Positions 1 to 9,686 of a stretch of DNA of 29,279 bases are shown here, in pieces. Numbering within the stretch: position 1 is the stretch's first letter; every line of letters begins with the position of its first letter. A program made the position numbers and the translations under genes. This stretch comes from Chara braunii. Lineage: Eukaryota; Streptophyta; Charophyceae; Charales; Characeae. Location of the stretch: contig BFEA01000432.1 in NCBI GenBank assembly GCA_003427395.1, positions 758,475-787,753 of the forward strand, in the 5' to 3' direction. Below the pieces are notes generated by a model that saw nothing but the letters and a program-made list of their open reading frames with translations, was not told where the DNA came from and did not search any database.

Positions 1-140
1 TTTTATAAGAAAGAGGAATTTCGACAATTTCTTTTGCGACTCCCCATGAGAGGTTAGGAGCAAACGGTTCCCTAACTTGCCCTTCCATTTCAGGGCATTT
101 TCAGGCTACCATGTTCAAGATTGTATCTGACCGCAGTTCT
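1..140 (+). repeat. Diverged direct duplication, copy 1
   Basis: This stretch aligns by eye with 344-483: both start with ttttata, then share a gagcaa-c-gttccctaac/gac block, a catttca-ggcatt-tca-gctacc block and an end in ctgaccg/ttgaccg. The two copies are about 343 bp apart and are separated by a poly-T run and a CT microsatellite. No coding potential is visible. It may be a decayed dispersed element duplicated in tandem. Confidence 0.6.
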
Positions 141-159
141 AAGCAGGCGTGGATGAATC

Positions 160-175
160 TTTTTTTTTTTTTTTT
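160..175. repeat. Poly-T tract (T16)
   Basis: A run of 16 T lies just after duplication copy 1. It could be the A-tail of a minus-strand retroposon, but no retroposon body is recognised next to it. Confidence 0.8.
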
Positions 176-277
176 GTAGGGACGAGGGAGAAGTGTCGGA
201 GCTGCTGTAGGCATTGGTCAACAGTAATCTCCAATCGATAGTGTAGATGGGGGAGGGGGGGATCGTCATCATAGCTT

Positions 278-279
<2 letters not shown>

Positions 280-314
<35 letters not shown>
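280..314. repeat. (CT)n microsatellite
   Basis: About 17 uninterrupted CT dinucleotides. On the reverse strand it gives a spurious Arg-Glu repeat reading frame. Confidence 0.95.
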
Positions 315-317
<3 letters not shown>

Positions 318-343
318 TATGCATTTTTTTCCTTCTTTTTTGT

Positions 344-483
344 TATTTTATAAAAATGTTGAATTTGCGCAGTTTCTCGCATTGAGTCCTCGTGTCAGGG
401 GGGGAGCAATCCGTTCCCTGACAGACCCTTACATTTCATGGCATTCTCACGCTACCAATTCCATGAATTGATTTGACCGTGAT
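344..483 (+). repeat. Diverged direct duplication, copy 2
   Basis: Partner of 1-140. The conserved core runs from the gagcaatccgttccctgac block to the ctaccaattc block and the ttgaccgtgatt end. The copies differ at many positions, so the duplication is old. Confidence 0.6.
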
Positions 484-1074
484 TACGACCAGGTGTGAGT
501 GGCACACGAGTGACAACTAAGAAAACAAGGCCTCCTTTTTGTTCCAACGTGTTGGCAACAGGTCCAACACAGAGGGCGGTACCCGTGCCACCCTGAATTT
601 TCCCGGCACCGGTGCTCATTGCTTCAAGGCTCGACAAACTTAAGAATAAGGCTCGTACATTTAGCCTTGGGTATACCGGTGGTTTAAGTTAAGAACCCCC
701 AATTCTACAGAGGAACGCGGCAAACTGAGCAGGACATCTTTTTCGCAAAAAAAAAGAAATAACTTCTTTTTGGAGCAAAACGAGCCGGAGTTTCCGAAAG
801 GGGAAAAATGTAGAAACGGTTGTGAAGCTCGAAATTTTTCGAGGAACTTCCCTGAAGAGCTCCGGTGGAACTTACCAGCCCTAGATACAATTAGACGACC
901 ACAACCAAATAACTTTCAATTACCTGGGGCCGGTAACTGGTGGCAAGTTTAATGATGATATCTGAAGGCGGGGAAAAAAAAGTATGGATTCGCAAGGTTG
1001 TTCATCTACTGAGGGAATATGACTTTTTTCCTTTATTTTAGGAGGTGAAACAAGTGTAATGGTCCACCCTACAA
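484..1074. other. Unassigned non-coding stretch
   Basis: No recognisable domain, RNA or repeat was seen. Short open frames here have no family resemblance and unremarkable composition, so I treat them as chance. Confidence 0.5.
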
Positions 1075-1141
1075 CGCGAGGAGGTGGGTGGGTTTTATGG
1101 GGGCTTCAACCCCTTCCGTGTGGGTGGTAGAGTGGCTCTAC
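1075..1141 (+). repeat. GGTGGGTGG dispersed module, copy a
   Basis: This module reads gaggaggtgggtgggtttt, then a gggg-cttcaacccc inverted pair, then a tgggtggtag block. The same order occurs at 4551-4630, 4806-4870 and, more diverged, 4954-5047. The gggg..cttcaacccc part can fold. A dispersed repeat module of unknown class. Confidence 0.6.
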
Positions 1142-1223
1142 TAGTGTGACTAGATATTGGGAATAAATGGCGAGAGGAGAGCACTTGCTTTGTGGAGACA
1201 CCATCATGGGGGGCAGTGTCATA

Positions 1224-1249
1224 CCAAATACCCTTACAAGAGTATTTGG
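1224..1249. repeat. Hairpin with atacccttacaag core, copy 1
   Basis: An inverted repeat: ccaaatac (1224-1231) pairs with gtatttgg (1242-1249) around cccttacaaga. A hairpin with the same core, atacccttacaagggtat, sits at 9745-9770 inside a SINE-like repeat. The two may be remnants of one family. Confidence 0.6.
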
Positions 1250-1547
1250 CATACTTTTTTTAGGTCACACCCGGTGCGGCCTCGTTTGTAGTTCACGATG
1301 TTCTGTGTAGCCAAGATGAAACCTTAGCATAAGGATGGTGTAATTGGATTGAGAGGAAGGACCAAGAAGAAGAATGAGCAATGAAGCCGAAGATGAAAAA
1401 GAAGAGGAGTGAGTGTGGCGAGCAAAAAGTGAATAACTCGCTTAATCCTCGACGAGATCGAGCGAACCAAGATTTTATTATGAGCACTCGCGGTTAACGA
1501 CCACTTGAAATTTCAGAATGAAAGATTCTGAAGTGGTCTGAAACCCG
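1250..1547. other. Unassigned stretch with a weak dispersed motif
   Basis: No gene is seen. A segment near 1440-1490 (tcgacgagatcgagcgaacc) resembles 11765-11815 (tcgacgaaatcgatcggacc), which suggests an old dispersed repeat. Nothing further could be assigned. Confidence 0.4.
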
Positions 1548-1580
1548 TGAAATGACCTGAAGACACTTCAGGTCATTTCA
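1548..1580. repeat. Perfect 15-bp-arm hairpin beside the 136-bp array
   Basis: tgaaatgacctgaag (1548-1562) is followed by a 3-nt spacer and its exact complement (1566-1580). The arm motif, caggtcatttca, is also part of the 136-bp units that follow, so this is probably a diverged outlier of the array. Confidence 0.85.
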
Positions 1581-1614
1581 GACGTTTCGAGTGGTTTTCA
1601 GGACAAGTTTTATG

Positions 1615-1631
1615 TTTTTTTTTTTTTTTTT
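1615..1631. repeat. Poly-T tract (T17)
   Basis: A run of 17 T lies directly upstream of the 136-bp array. Confidence 0.9.
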
Positions 1632-1639
1632 CTGCCTGT

Positions 1640-2150
1640 TTTTTCAGCCACTTCAGGTCATTTCAGGAATTTCAGGCAGGGACCTGAAACCGCTGAAGTG
1701 GCTGAAGCTTCTGAATGGGGTTTCGGATACCCCCATCCAAATGGTTGGATGGGGGTACCTGAAACCCTTGTCAGAAGCTTCAGCCACTTCAGGTCATTTC
1801 ATAAATTTCAGGTGGGGACCTGAAACCTCTGAAATGGCTGAAGCTTCTGAAAGGGGTTTCACGTACCCCCATCCAAATGGTTGGATGGGGGTACCTGAAA
1901 CCCCTTTCAGAAGCTTCAGCCACTTCAGGTCATTTTAGAAATTTCAGGTGGGGACCTGAAACCGCTGAAGTGGTTGAAGCTTCTGAATTGGGTTTCAGGT
2001 ACCCCTATCCAAATGATTTGATGGGGGTACCTGAAACCCTTTTCAGAAGCTTCAGCCACTTCAGGTCATTTCAGGAATTTCAGGTGGGGACCTGAAACTG
2101 CCGAAGTGGCTGAAGCTTCTGAAAGGGGTTTTAGGTACCTCCATCCCACC
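1640..2150. repeat. 136-bp tandem array of palindromic units
   Basis: The anchor cagccacttcaggtcatt begins at 1645, 1781, 1917 and 2053, an exact 136-bp period in every interval. Each unit is almost fully self-complementary. agaagcttcagccacttcag and its complement face each other across a gtggggac centre, and a second fold centres on ccatccaaatggttggatgg. Each unit carries HindIII sites (aagctt). Because 136 is not a multiple of 3, reading frames crossing the array change frame at every unit, so the repetitive peptides read here are artefacts. It is a satellite or an array of foldback elements; transcripts would form long hairpins. Confidence 0.9.
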
Positions 2151-2171
2151 ATTTGCAATGGATCTGTAGGC

Positions 2172-2305
2172 AATCTGAAAGTGGTGTATCAACCTGAAGT
2201 GGCTGAAGTGCCTGAAGGCGGTTTCAGACAACCCCATGTATAGATCCATACATAATCTGAAAGTGGTGTAGTAACCTCAAGTGGTTGAACTGCCTGGAAA
2301 GGAGA
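2172..2305. repeat. Degenerate tandem pair, 82-bp offset
   Basis: aatctgaaagtggtgta starts at 2172 and 2254 and is followed in each copy by a cctgaagtggctgaa-like block related to the 136-bp array. These look like decayed flank units of that array. Confidence 0.65.
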
Positions 2306-2586
2306 CCTGAAAATATATGCACTCGTTAACCATCTCTCCTTATGAGGTTTTTGGACCTCACGAATCGATCTACAAAGTTAGATTTTGGGTTAAACGCCTA
2401 ATTTGTGCGGTATAACGAAACGAGGCCGCGTGCGAGGGCAACAGTTATAAGTTTGGCAGGAGAGTGGATGAAAAGAGGGGGTAAGGGAAAAGGAAAAAAA
2501 AAACGTTGAAAGCAACGAGAGAGGAATGTTACCGGGGACTATAGTCATCTACTTTTCGGCAGCGACATTGTTTCCATGCTTCCCCG
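2306..2586. other. Unassigned stretch
   Basis: No repeat or coding signal was recognised apart from a purine-rich run near 2470-2510. Confidence 0.4.
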
Positions 2587-2788
2587 CAATGACGCCACCT
2601 GTCAAGCGCATCGGTCCTGCACGGGGACCCCACCGTTCGTGTCACGCATGATTTTGGCAGTTGGGATGCATAACATTTTGGAGCAGTGTCGCTCTAGCCG
2701 AGTGCGCGAACTATACCTCTCGTGAATCCCTATAGCAGGATAGGGTCATGCGAGGTACAACTTACCTTCTCTTGTGGGAGATGTCACC
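2587..2788 (+). repeat. Dispersed repeat R, copy 1
   Basis: Aligns over about 200 bp with 3871-4072. Shared blocks include a gcaatga-gccacctgtcaa start, cacggggaccc, gagcagtgtcg, ctatacctc and gcgaggtacaact. A reading frame over this stretch is not conserved with the frame over the other copy, so it is not treated as a gene. Confidence 0.65.
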
Positions 2789-3190
2789 ATCTCTTAGGTG
2801 GGTGTATTCCCTCCGAGCTACTGGTCCACATGCGAGAGTTTTTACGTGCGGTCGCAGTGGTGGATCGGACTAGGGCGTTTTTCGTTCCCTGTAGCATAAG
2901 GGGTATGTGTGATTAACATCAAAATCAAACATGTGCCAAAATCGACACTTAGGGCGCTAATCTCCTTGGTGCGACCCTACGCTGGTCGGCTAAGACGACT
3001 AATCTAACCATGCAACGCTGTTAATCAAAAACCTCAAATTTGAGTACAACTCATATCTAGTCCCTTTTGCAAATGTTCCCCAACCCATAACTCGTGCTGT
3101 GTGCGAATGCCGGATGTAGCCTGCACAAAAACGCATAAGAGGGATGCATGCGTAAGGGAGGCCAAAATATTGAAATTCGCGTACTCACGC
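2789..3190. other. Unassigned stretch
   Basis: Nothing recognisable was seen between the first R repeat and the first S repeat. Confidence 0.4.
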
Positions 3191-3290
3191 CATCGACTGT
3201 TATGACAACACTTCACGCATTACCCACAATCGAGTGACTCTTCGTGGATTTCAGTGTTGCGCACAACACTCAAATGTCGAAGACAAAACA
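3191..3290 (+). repeat. Dispersed repeat S, copy 1
   Basis: Resembles 3762-3838. atcgactgttatgacaaca aligns with atcaattatcatgacaatg, followed by a cg-attaccca/cgctaccca block and a cactcaaatgtcg/cactcagatatcg end. This copy carries a short extra segment. Confidence 0.5.
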
Positions 3291-3761
3291 TCGTGAAAAA
3301 ACCCTCCTTCACAATATTGAACAATTGAAGGATGAACCGTTCACCCGACGCGCCGTCTCTGACCCTTAGGCAGAACGCGACAATAGGCAAGGAGCAACGA
3401 TTCATCATACAGGAGAAACCCTTTTGTGTTGAACAAGAATCAGGAATGTCTGAACAAGGACATTGAATTCTTGGCTTAGGACCAACGCCCGACCAATCAA
3501 TTCAAATAGTAAGCCCTTCCAAGCAAGGTCGCTCATGTTTTTCATTACAAAGGTAAGTAGGTTAAGCGAAGTCTGGCAAGCAGGAGCAGACTGGGGTAGT
3601 TAAATGTCGCCACCTCAAGTTTTGTGCATGTACCTTCCTTGTAATGAACACGTACACCCATGATTTTTATGGCGCCCAAGCAAAGAGCGACCTCGCGTGA
3701 AAACAAATAAGAAAGATCGACGCACAAACGAAGCCATAATACTTAGTCATGCAAATTTGTG
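3291..3761. other. Unassigned stretch
   Basis: Lies between the two S repeats. No gene, RNA or repeat was recognised. Confidence 0.4.
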
Positions 3762-3838
3762 CGATCAATTATCATGACAATGCGTCATGCGCTACCCATT
3801 TCGTGGTTGTCGGGGTTCTATTTGACACTCAGATATCG
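3762..3838 (+). repeat. Dispersed repeat S, copy 2
   Basis: Partner of 3191-3290, ending about 30 bp before the second R repeat. Identity is moderate by eye. Confidence 0.5.
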
Positions 3839-3870
3839 GCTAATGAGAGGTATGAGGGGTTAATTCCTTG

Positions 3871-4072
3871 GCAATGATGCCACCTGTCAAACGCATTGGT
3901 CCCGCACGGGGACCCTCCCGGCCGCGTCACGCAGGATTTGGACATTTGAGACGCAAAGCGTTTTTACGAGCAGTGTCGATCCGACCAAGTGCACCATCTA
4001 TACCTCCCACGAGTTCCCACGACATGATAGGACCTCGCGAGGTACAACTCACCTCCACCCGCGGCACCTGCA
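3871..4072 (+). repeat. Dispersed repeat R, copy 2
   Basis: Partner of 2587-2788, with a 1284-bp offset. It shares gccacctgtcaa, cgcacggggaccc, gagcagtgtcg, ctatacctc and gcgaggtacaactcacct. The order R-S-S-R suggests repeated insertion or duplication of one larger family. Confidence 0.65.
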
Positions 4073-4550
4073 TGCAATGATGTGGTCAGGAGGGTCCCCA
4101 TGAGAGACTGATGCGCTCGACAGTGATGATGTCTTTGAAAACACAAGTGTGAATTAGAGGTGTTCGTAGTCGGTAGGGTTGCGTTTATACTCCCGAGTCA
4201 TTTTTTTCCTCGCTCGTTATAACTGTCGTTCATTTAGGTCAGGCAAGGCATTTTAGGGCATTTGAGGGGGGGTGGGGAGTTGTTGTACATGAAGGACCGG
4301 TAGGTGGCCGTGGTATTTGAATATCAAACGACACGTGTGACTTAGGCCTAGGGCCTCGTGCCCAGCCGATGTGGAGATGCTTTTCCTAAACCCTAGGTGT
4401 CCGACATAGGATGGGTCCATAGGCCGCACAACCCACATTTGGGCAGCCGAACACTGGATGATTACTACCTTACCCTCCTGAACCACATCAATACACATAC
4501 CGCGGGCTGCGCACATGTGCCCTCACGTTAAGTCAATAGTTAGTCCTGAC
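4073..4550. other. Unassigned stretch
   Basis: No recognisable feature. The reverse-strand frame of about 87 codons here has no family signature and is taken as chance. Confidence 0.4.
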
Positions 4551-4630
4551 TCGCAAGGAGGTGGGTGGGTTTGTGGGATTTGTCCCTGCTTTTGAGGGAG
4601 AAGATCCCTGCCGCCCCGGTGGTAAGGGGG
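4551..4630 (+). repeat. GGTGGGTGG dispersed module, copy b
   Basis: Contains aaggaggtgggtgggtttgt, a ccctgcttttgagggag fold and a gccccggtggtaag end. It matches copy a (1075) and copy c (4806) but has an altered middle. Near 4738-4755 a tcatcatggaggacggtgt block resembles accatcatggggggcagtgt near 1200, downstream of copy a, so the repeated unit is larger than the core. Confidence 0.55.
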
Positions 4631-4805
4631 ATGAGCATAATTTTAATGAGAAGAGTGACTCTATGAAAGAGTGTGATTCATAACAATCATTCAATTCTTG
4701 CGAGATAGCTGGGTGAGCGTCACTCTGTAGGGACTTCATCATGGAGGACGGTGTGGTTTTCCTTTAGGGGATAGGTGTTGAGTGGTGGAGTAGGCTACCC
4801 TGAAT

Positions 4806-4870
4806 CACGAGGAGGTGGGTGGGTTTGTGGGGTCTTCAACCCCTGCCGCGCGGGTGGTAGGGTAGCCTTA
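4806..4870 (+). repeat. GGTGGGTGG dispersed module, copy c
   Basis: Closest relative of copy a: cgaggaggtgggtgggttt, ggggtcttcaacccctgcc, and a cgggtggtagggtagcc end. The ggggtcttcaacccc inside is a small hairpin. Confidence 0.65.
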
Positions 4871-4953
4871 TTGGGCTGCGAACACATCGACATGTTGGAC
4901 ATTGATGTCTTAGTAATTGGTGTGAATTCATCAAGGTGCAATCTGCTTTGAGT

Positions 4954-5047
4954 TGCGAGGAGTTGGGTCACCGTGGGCTTTGCAGGGACTGTATCTGCAA
5001 TTGGGGCCCGTGGGTACGTAACCCTGCTTCGCGGGTGGCAGAGTGGG
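4954..5047 (+). repeat. GGTGGGTGG dispersed module, copy d (diverged)
   Basis: Keeps the frame of the module (gcgaggagttgggt, an inner g-rich part, and a cgcgggtggcagagtggg end) but is longer in the middle. It is a weak match, kept because it lies only about 85 bp after copy c. Confidence 0.4.
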
Positions 5048-5529
5048 ATTGCAGGGTTTGGCGACAGACATGATGAAGGATTTCGTGAGACATACTTATG
5101 ATTGGTGAATAGGGAATTGTAATTGTGGTTTGATATTTCCTTGTGGAATTTCTAAGCTTTGTTTAGGCTTTACTTTGGTCATATCAGGGTTCATTTTTTT
5201 TAATTTTTTGTTGTTATTACTTTTCATGGGTATTCTTGTTTTTGCATAGAAGTGCTTAGAGCTTGAGAAATAGGTATTCGACTAGAACCCTTTTGGGAAT
5301 TCTTCGGATTTGTTTTTTGTATTTTCGTTTGTTGTCGTTCAATCTTCTTGGGACTCTTTGACTGTGCTACAGGGGAGGGAATCTACCCGAGGTTAAAGGC
5401 AGAGGCCTTACACTGTTGTTGGTGTTACTGTTACATTGGGCATTGGGTCCATAATAAAATTTCCGATTTAATGGGGGGCGGGGGACAATTTATTGTACTG
5501 TAAAATATCATTGAGGATTTAATGTTTGG
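5048..5529. other. Unassigned T-rich stretch
   Basis: T- and G-rich on the plus strand. No coding or RNA signal was recognised. Confidence 0.4.
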
Positions 5530-5612
5530 AAACAACAAAAACAACAAGAACAACAAGAACAACAAGATCAACATGAACAACAACAATAACAACAACAACA
5601 ACAACATTAACA
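5530..5612. repeat. (AAC)n microsatellite, imperfect
   Basis: An imperfect AAC/AAG trinucleotide run. It explains the Leu-rich reverse frame over it, which is therefore not a membrane protein gene. Confidence 0.9.
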
Positions 5613-8600
5613 TTATTGAGGCTGGGGACCTCACAATTTAACATGGAGTACTGAAAGCATTACCCAACTTCGCTTAATTGACTTTTGTCATGTTATGAAA
5701 AATATACCACATTGTTCAAACTCCCTCTTCGTACTTCTATCCTACTGTCCCTTCTAGTCTTCCTTCTCATAAGTACTCCCTTCACAGACCTATCAGCACT
5801 CAGACAACTAGTTCACCTAACTGGTAGGAACCTGATTTCCTCGTGTCAATGATACTCTCCACCCTATGACGCTCAGGGAACCTCACGCCCTGAACAACTT
5901 TCCCGTCAGAGTGACTAAAGCGCCTAAAGCGGTTTGGAAAGTGGCAAAATGAGGTGTGGCATTTTTTTTTTAGAGTGAGGAGACACAAACAAAATTGGAA
6001 TCTTTCGTGTGCTCCCAGATATGGAGCGACAACAAAATAGCAGGAAAAACAAAAAAGAATCCCTTCCCAACGATTATTTAATCCATAAAGTATCTTTGAA
6101 CTTCGTCGCGCTGACGTATTTTTCCTGACCGAAAACGAGGAGGAGCGCATGTCGGATATCGGTTTTGAGCAAGGGACCGACAACGCTCTACGCAAAGCTG
6201 AGAACCTGAGTTGGAGGATTGCAGTTTCACTGCGTTTTCTTTGAACTCCTCTTCGCCACGTGTCCTATAATTGAACCCTTTGACTTATAAGTATTCCGTG
6301 CGGCGACTATTGCTGCACAACATGTGAGGCCATTGGGGAGCAACTGTGGGCTACAGGATGACAATCAACTCGTTGAAAGGAAACATAACGTAGTAGGGAG
6401 GGAAATTAGTGTCAACAATAAAAAGACCCGAATTGACGAATCCGAAGCACCGTGTTTTAAAAGGAAAATGATAGGGGTCATGGACCTTGGCTACGGCTTC
6501 TCGTACGTCCCACTCGCTGACACGTGTTCTATCCTCGTTGTAAGGGAAAGATCATGGGCGGGGATGTTCAAGAAGTTGGGGCCCCAATGCCTCCACTGAC
6601 TTAATCCATATGGTTGATACACACGCATCCACCGTTCACAGAACAAGGCGATTAAACCCCCATTAACTTTGGGAGTTGCCTTCGCGGAGGAAATTAGGCA
6701 ATAGGATGTGACTTTCACACCTAATATTCCTGCGTGAAGGGGGATTACCAAGGAAACTAATAGATGAGTTCATGAAGAAGTTTCTTAACTGACAATCACG
6801 AGTTCTTCAGAAAGAATGAAGGCGACGACGCAAATCAATCCCGAGTGACGACAAGAAACTACTTGCATCGTTGCATGAAATGGGTGTTCTCTTGTAAGCG
6901 ACAAGAAAAGCAAAAACCTTCATTAGTTGAGCAACTTTAAGCGGACACTCGTTCCAAAATCCTTTGACCAAACAAAAAAGGTCATTCATTCAAAATGGAG
7001 AAAAGACGGGTCAAAGCCAAACTTACTAGCTGACTGCAGTGCTCCGTCTTCGCAATCATCGAAGGCACGAAAAATTTCTTCGTTACATTCTTTTTGCAAG
7101 TGGAAGATGTATCGAGAAACGAACCGGCTTCGTTAATTGAGGGCGTTGAGGAAGTCTCCAACAAAATTCTTAACTAGACCAAAATGAAAGAGAGCCGCAT
7201 CCATCCATTCATCATCGATACATCACACGAGAGAGAGAGATAGGCATACACTTTATTAAGCAACCATCGTTGACTCTCTTGTTTCAACGGTCCTCGCCCA
7301 ACGTGGTCTTTGACAACGTAAGGGCGAAACAACAAGCGCTGCTTGATGACACACTCACACACATGCAACCATCACGAGCCAACCTTGTATTCACTCATAC
7401 ATCCGCAAGAGAGAGATACGATGGGCTTGTGAGATTTACAGTTGTGAGACGAAGAGTAAAAGAATGATGAAAAGAGTCGGAAGAGGGAAGATATGAGAAA
7501 GGGGGAAACGCTTGGGAGGACTATGTCGATCCACATAGAGTATTTCGTAACCAATCGGATTGCAGTGTGAGGAGTTCAAAAAAGGCCACCTTGCACGCTG
7601 CCATCTGACTTCTACGATTACTTGAGGGATCAGCAGGGCCTGGCTACGTGTAGACGAAGGCGGGAAAGGAGGTTATGAGAAGCAATACGGAGCAAGACCA
7701 AGATGCAGCGGAAACGAGAGGGAAAAACGAGTGCAAAGGGAGGGAGAAAAAAACAGTTGCAGTTTGTTGATGATGCATGAAGAAAGGGGCTGGGGAATCG
7801 AGAAAGGATTGTATGCAGGAGCACGACACAGAGGGATGCATGCACGCAAAATAAAAAAGGCACCAAATCAATTATCCGAAATGCCAGTGAAGTTGCGCCT
7901 AATTCCTAAAGCTGAATGGAAATGGGAAAAGTTTGGAAGAAACTTTCGTGGGCAAAGTCTAAAACACGCGAGTTCCTATGTCCATTCCTACTCAATCATC
8001 CATTAACAAAATTTTGACGGGGCTTGCAGGGATATCTCCAAAATGTACATGCACAAAACATGACTTATGGCAAAGTATCCCAATAGGCACCCACAATTTT
8101 CAGAATTTAAAAGCCTGACGGAAAAAGAATTGCGAGTGCGCTCGCTAAGGCGCGCATGAATCCTACATAAAAGCACAACAAAATACAAAGAAAATTTCAA
8201 AAATTACAGAAACGAGAAGTCAAGATTGACCGACGTGTCCCATGCATTGAGACCCGTCAAGGATAAGCCCTGCGAACATGGAGAGGCCAAAACCATAACC
8301 GAGACGACCTAAACCGGACATTACCATCCGCCAAAAATGCAACCTAGACCAGGTAGAGGAATCGGAACTGGATTAGATCATCCCCGGTCATTAAGAAAGC
8401 ACTAAAAAAAGGGAAGGGGCTCAGGAACTCGTTTCATGCACATAAGCTGGTGTATCCCATTCATCCCCTTGGAAGCCTGTTGTTGCTCAAACAAACAAAC
8501 TAAGTGTCCTGGTTCATACTCCTATCTAACCACTGTTGCACACTACTTGACTGCCCCTACTATTCTACTTTGCTGTTCACCCGAACACCCTACAATCCCA

Positions 8601-8771
8601 CCCTCCCAACCTCTACCCTCTAAACGTCTACCCTCCCCACCACTTTGAAAACACTAATTTTCCTCCCCCTATGGCCTGAACTACCGCTGCATTTTGGCCC
8701 CAAGTGGACCTACACCATCGAGGCTGGTTCTGGTTTTCTCTTGTTTGGCCTTGCGCTGCCAGTTTACTAGG
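5613..8771. other. Long gene-free stretch
   Basis: About 3.2 kb in which I see no domain, RNA gene, array or clear repeat. The open frames are all short (at most about 130 codons), overlap one another on both strands, and show no family signature. A purine-rich stretch at 7680-7850 accounts for the paired long frames there. Old decayed elements cannot be excluded by eye. Confidence 0.5.
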
Positions 8772-8813
8772 ATTTTTTTTTTAATTATTATTATTTTTTT
8801 ATTTATTTTTTTT
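8772..8813. repeat. T/A-rich low-complexity tract
   Basis: T runs with interspersed ATT. It precedes the SINE-like repeat at 8882 by about 70 bp, a position comparable to the poly-T beside the 9687 copy, so it may be a degraded A-tail of a minus-strand retroposon. Confidence 0.7.
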
Positions 8814-8881
8814 GGAAAAATGCAGTCTCTGCAGAGCTAGTGGTGTTGGTAAGAGCAGGCACCGCTAGCACCTGGGGAGAG

Positions 8882-8935
8882 GCTCCATCTATTGGTGGGG
8901 AGCGTCACCTGCTGGAAAACGGGTCCAGTGTCCCA
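8882..8935 (-). repeat. SINE-like dispersed repeat, copy 1
   Basis: The 54-bp core (starts gctccatctattggtgggga, ends gggtccagtgtccca) is the reverse complement of 29187-29240 with only two mismatches seen by eye. A diverged copy is at 9687-9738. T-rich sequence on the left suggests a minus-strand retroposon whose A-tail lies at 8772-8813. The real element is longer than this core: taagag and a caccg block to the left also recur near the right-end copy. No pol III A/B boxes were convincingly found. Confidence 0.75.
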
Positions 8936-9223
8936 AATACAGAATGAATTGGAGAATTGTCCGAAACGGGAAACGGGATCTGTGAGATGACCACTGGACT
9001 TAAGTAATCCAGGAGCTGGAGCATCGGCTGAGCAGGTAGACGGAGAGGGGACAAGAACCTCTTTACCCTGTGTCAGGCGCCAGATAACTGCTACTACACA
9101 CTGGTTCCCTCCCCACCCAAAGTATCTCCACCCCCCTGTCATTCTAGTCACCTTACCCCTGTTTCTATTCTTTACCGAACCATTGTACTTCTACTATTGT
9201 TGTGGTTGCCGAGGGAAACATAT
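8936..9223. other. Unassigned stretch
   Basis: It may include the remaining body of the SINE-like repeat. No other feature was recognised. Confidence 0.35.
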
Positions 9224-9532
9224 CTAGAAACTCCTCGGAACTCTCCATTGGAATGTTGGGGTCAATCTGCAGCCAATCCTTGAACCTGAGTTTGTAGTCC
9301 CTGGTAAGGACGCCACCTCCCCCCTCATCCCCCTTCTCCCAAGGTCATTCGACCTGTGCCATTTTGCCACCCCTGTCCCCCCCCGCCAATCTGCGCAGAA
9401 GGTTTGTATTTCCTTGATAATATCTGCTTTCTGTGTGAGGTATACCATTTTTTCCTGTACCCTTTTCCATTGCACCCTTATTTATGTTTCAATGAATTGT
9501 TTGACAATGTCTGCGACTTCCCCTTCTCCCAT
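9224..9532 (-). pseudogene. Decayed coding-like segment, unrecognised
   Basis: On the minus strand a frame beginning MGEGEVADIVKQFIET meets one TAA (9482-9484). It continues in the same frame with QWKRVQEKMVYLTQKADIIK and then a Trp/Gly-rich stretch to 9224. The composition (charged and aliphatic residues, helix-like heptad spacing) resembles real protein more than the proline/serine-rich chance frames elsewhere. It could be a remnant of a transposon ORF1 or a host exon. No family was recognised, and the single internal stop argues that it is not functional. Confidence 0.3.
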
Positions 9533-9646
9533 CCTGGCCCCTTCCTGGTCGAATACACACCTTTTTTACCATAGCGCCCACACCACCGCCTTTCTGGCCG
9601 TGGAAAAAAGGTTATTGGCATAGCAGGATGCTTGTGGCCTACACCA

Positions 9647-9649
<3 letters not shown>

Positions 9650-9677
<28 letters not shown>
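9650..9677. repeat. Poly-T tract (T28)
   Basis: 28 T residues directly precede the SINE-like repeat copy at 9687. Read on the minus strand this is a poly-A tail at the 3' end of that element. Confidence 0.9.
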
Positions 9678-9686
9678 GGGGACAAT

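Noticed and set aside
139-324. Reverse frame with Arg-Glu repeats
   Set aside because: It is the translation of the CT microsatellite.
1591-2249. Repeat-protein frames over the 136-bp array
   Set aside because: The period is not a multiple of three and the units are palindromic, so frames on both strands look repetitive; there is no independent coding sign.
5431-5634. Leu-rich reverse frame as a membrane protein
   Set aside because: It is the translation of the AAC microsatellite.
7630-8006. Overlapping frames on both strands near 7.6-8.0 kb
   Set aside because: They are explained by a purine-rich stretch; no protein-like pattern was seen.
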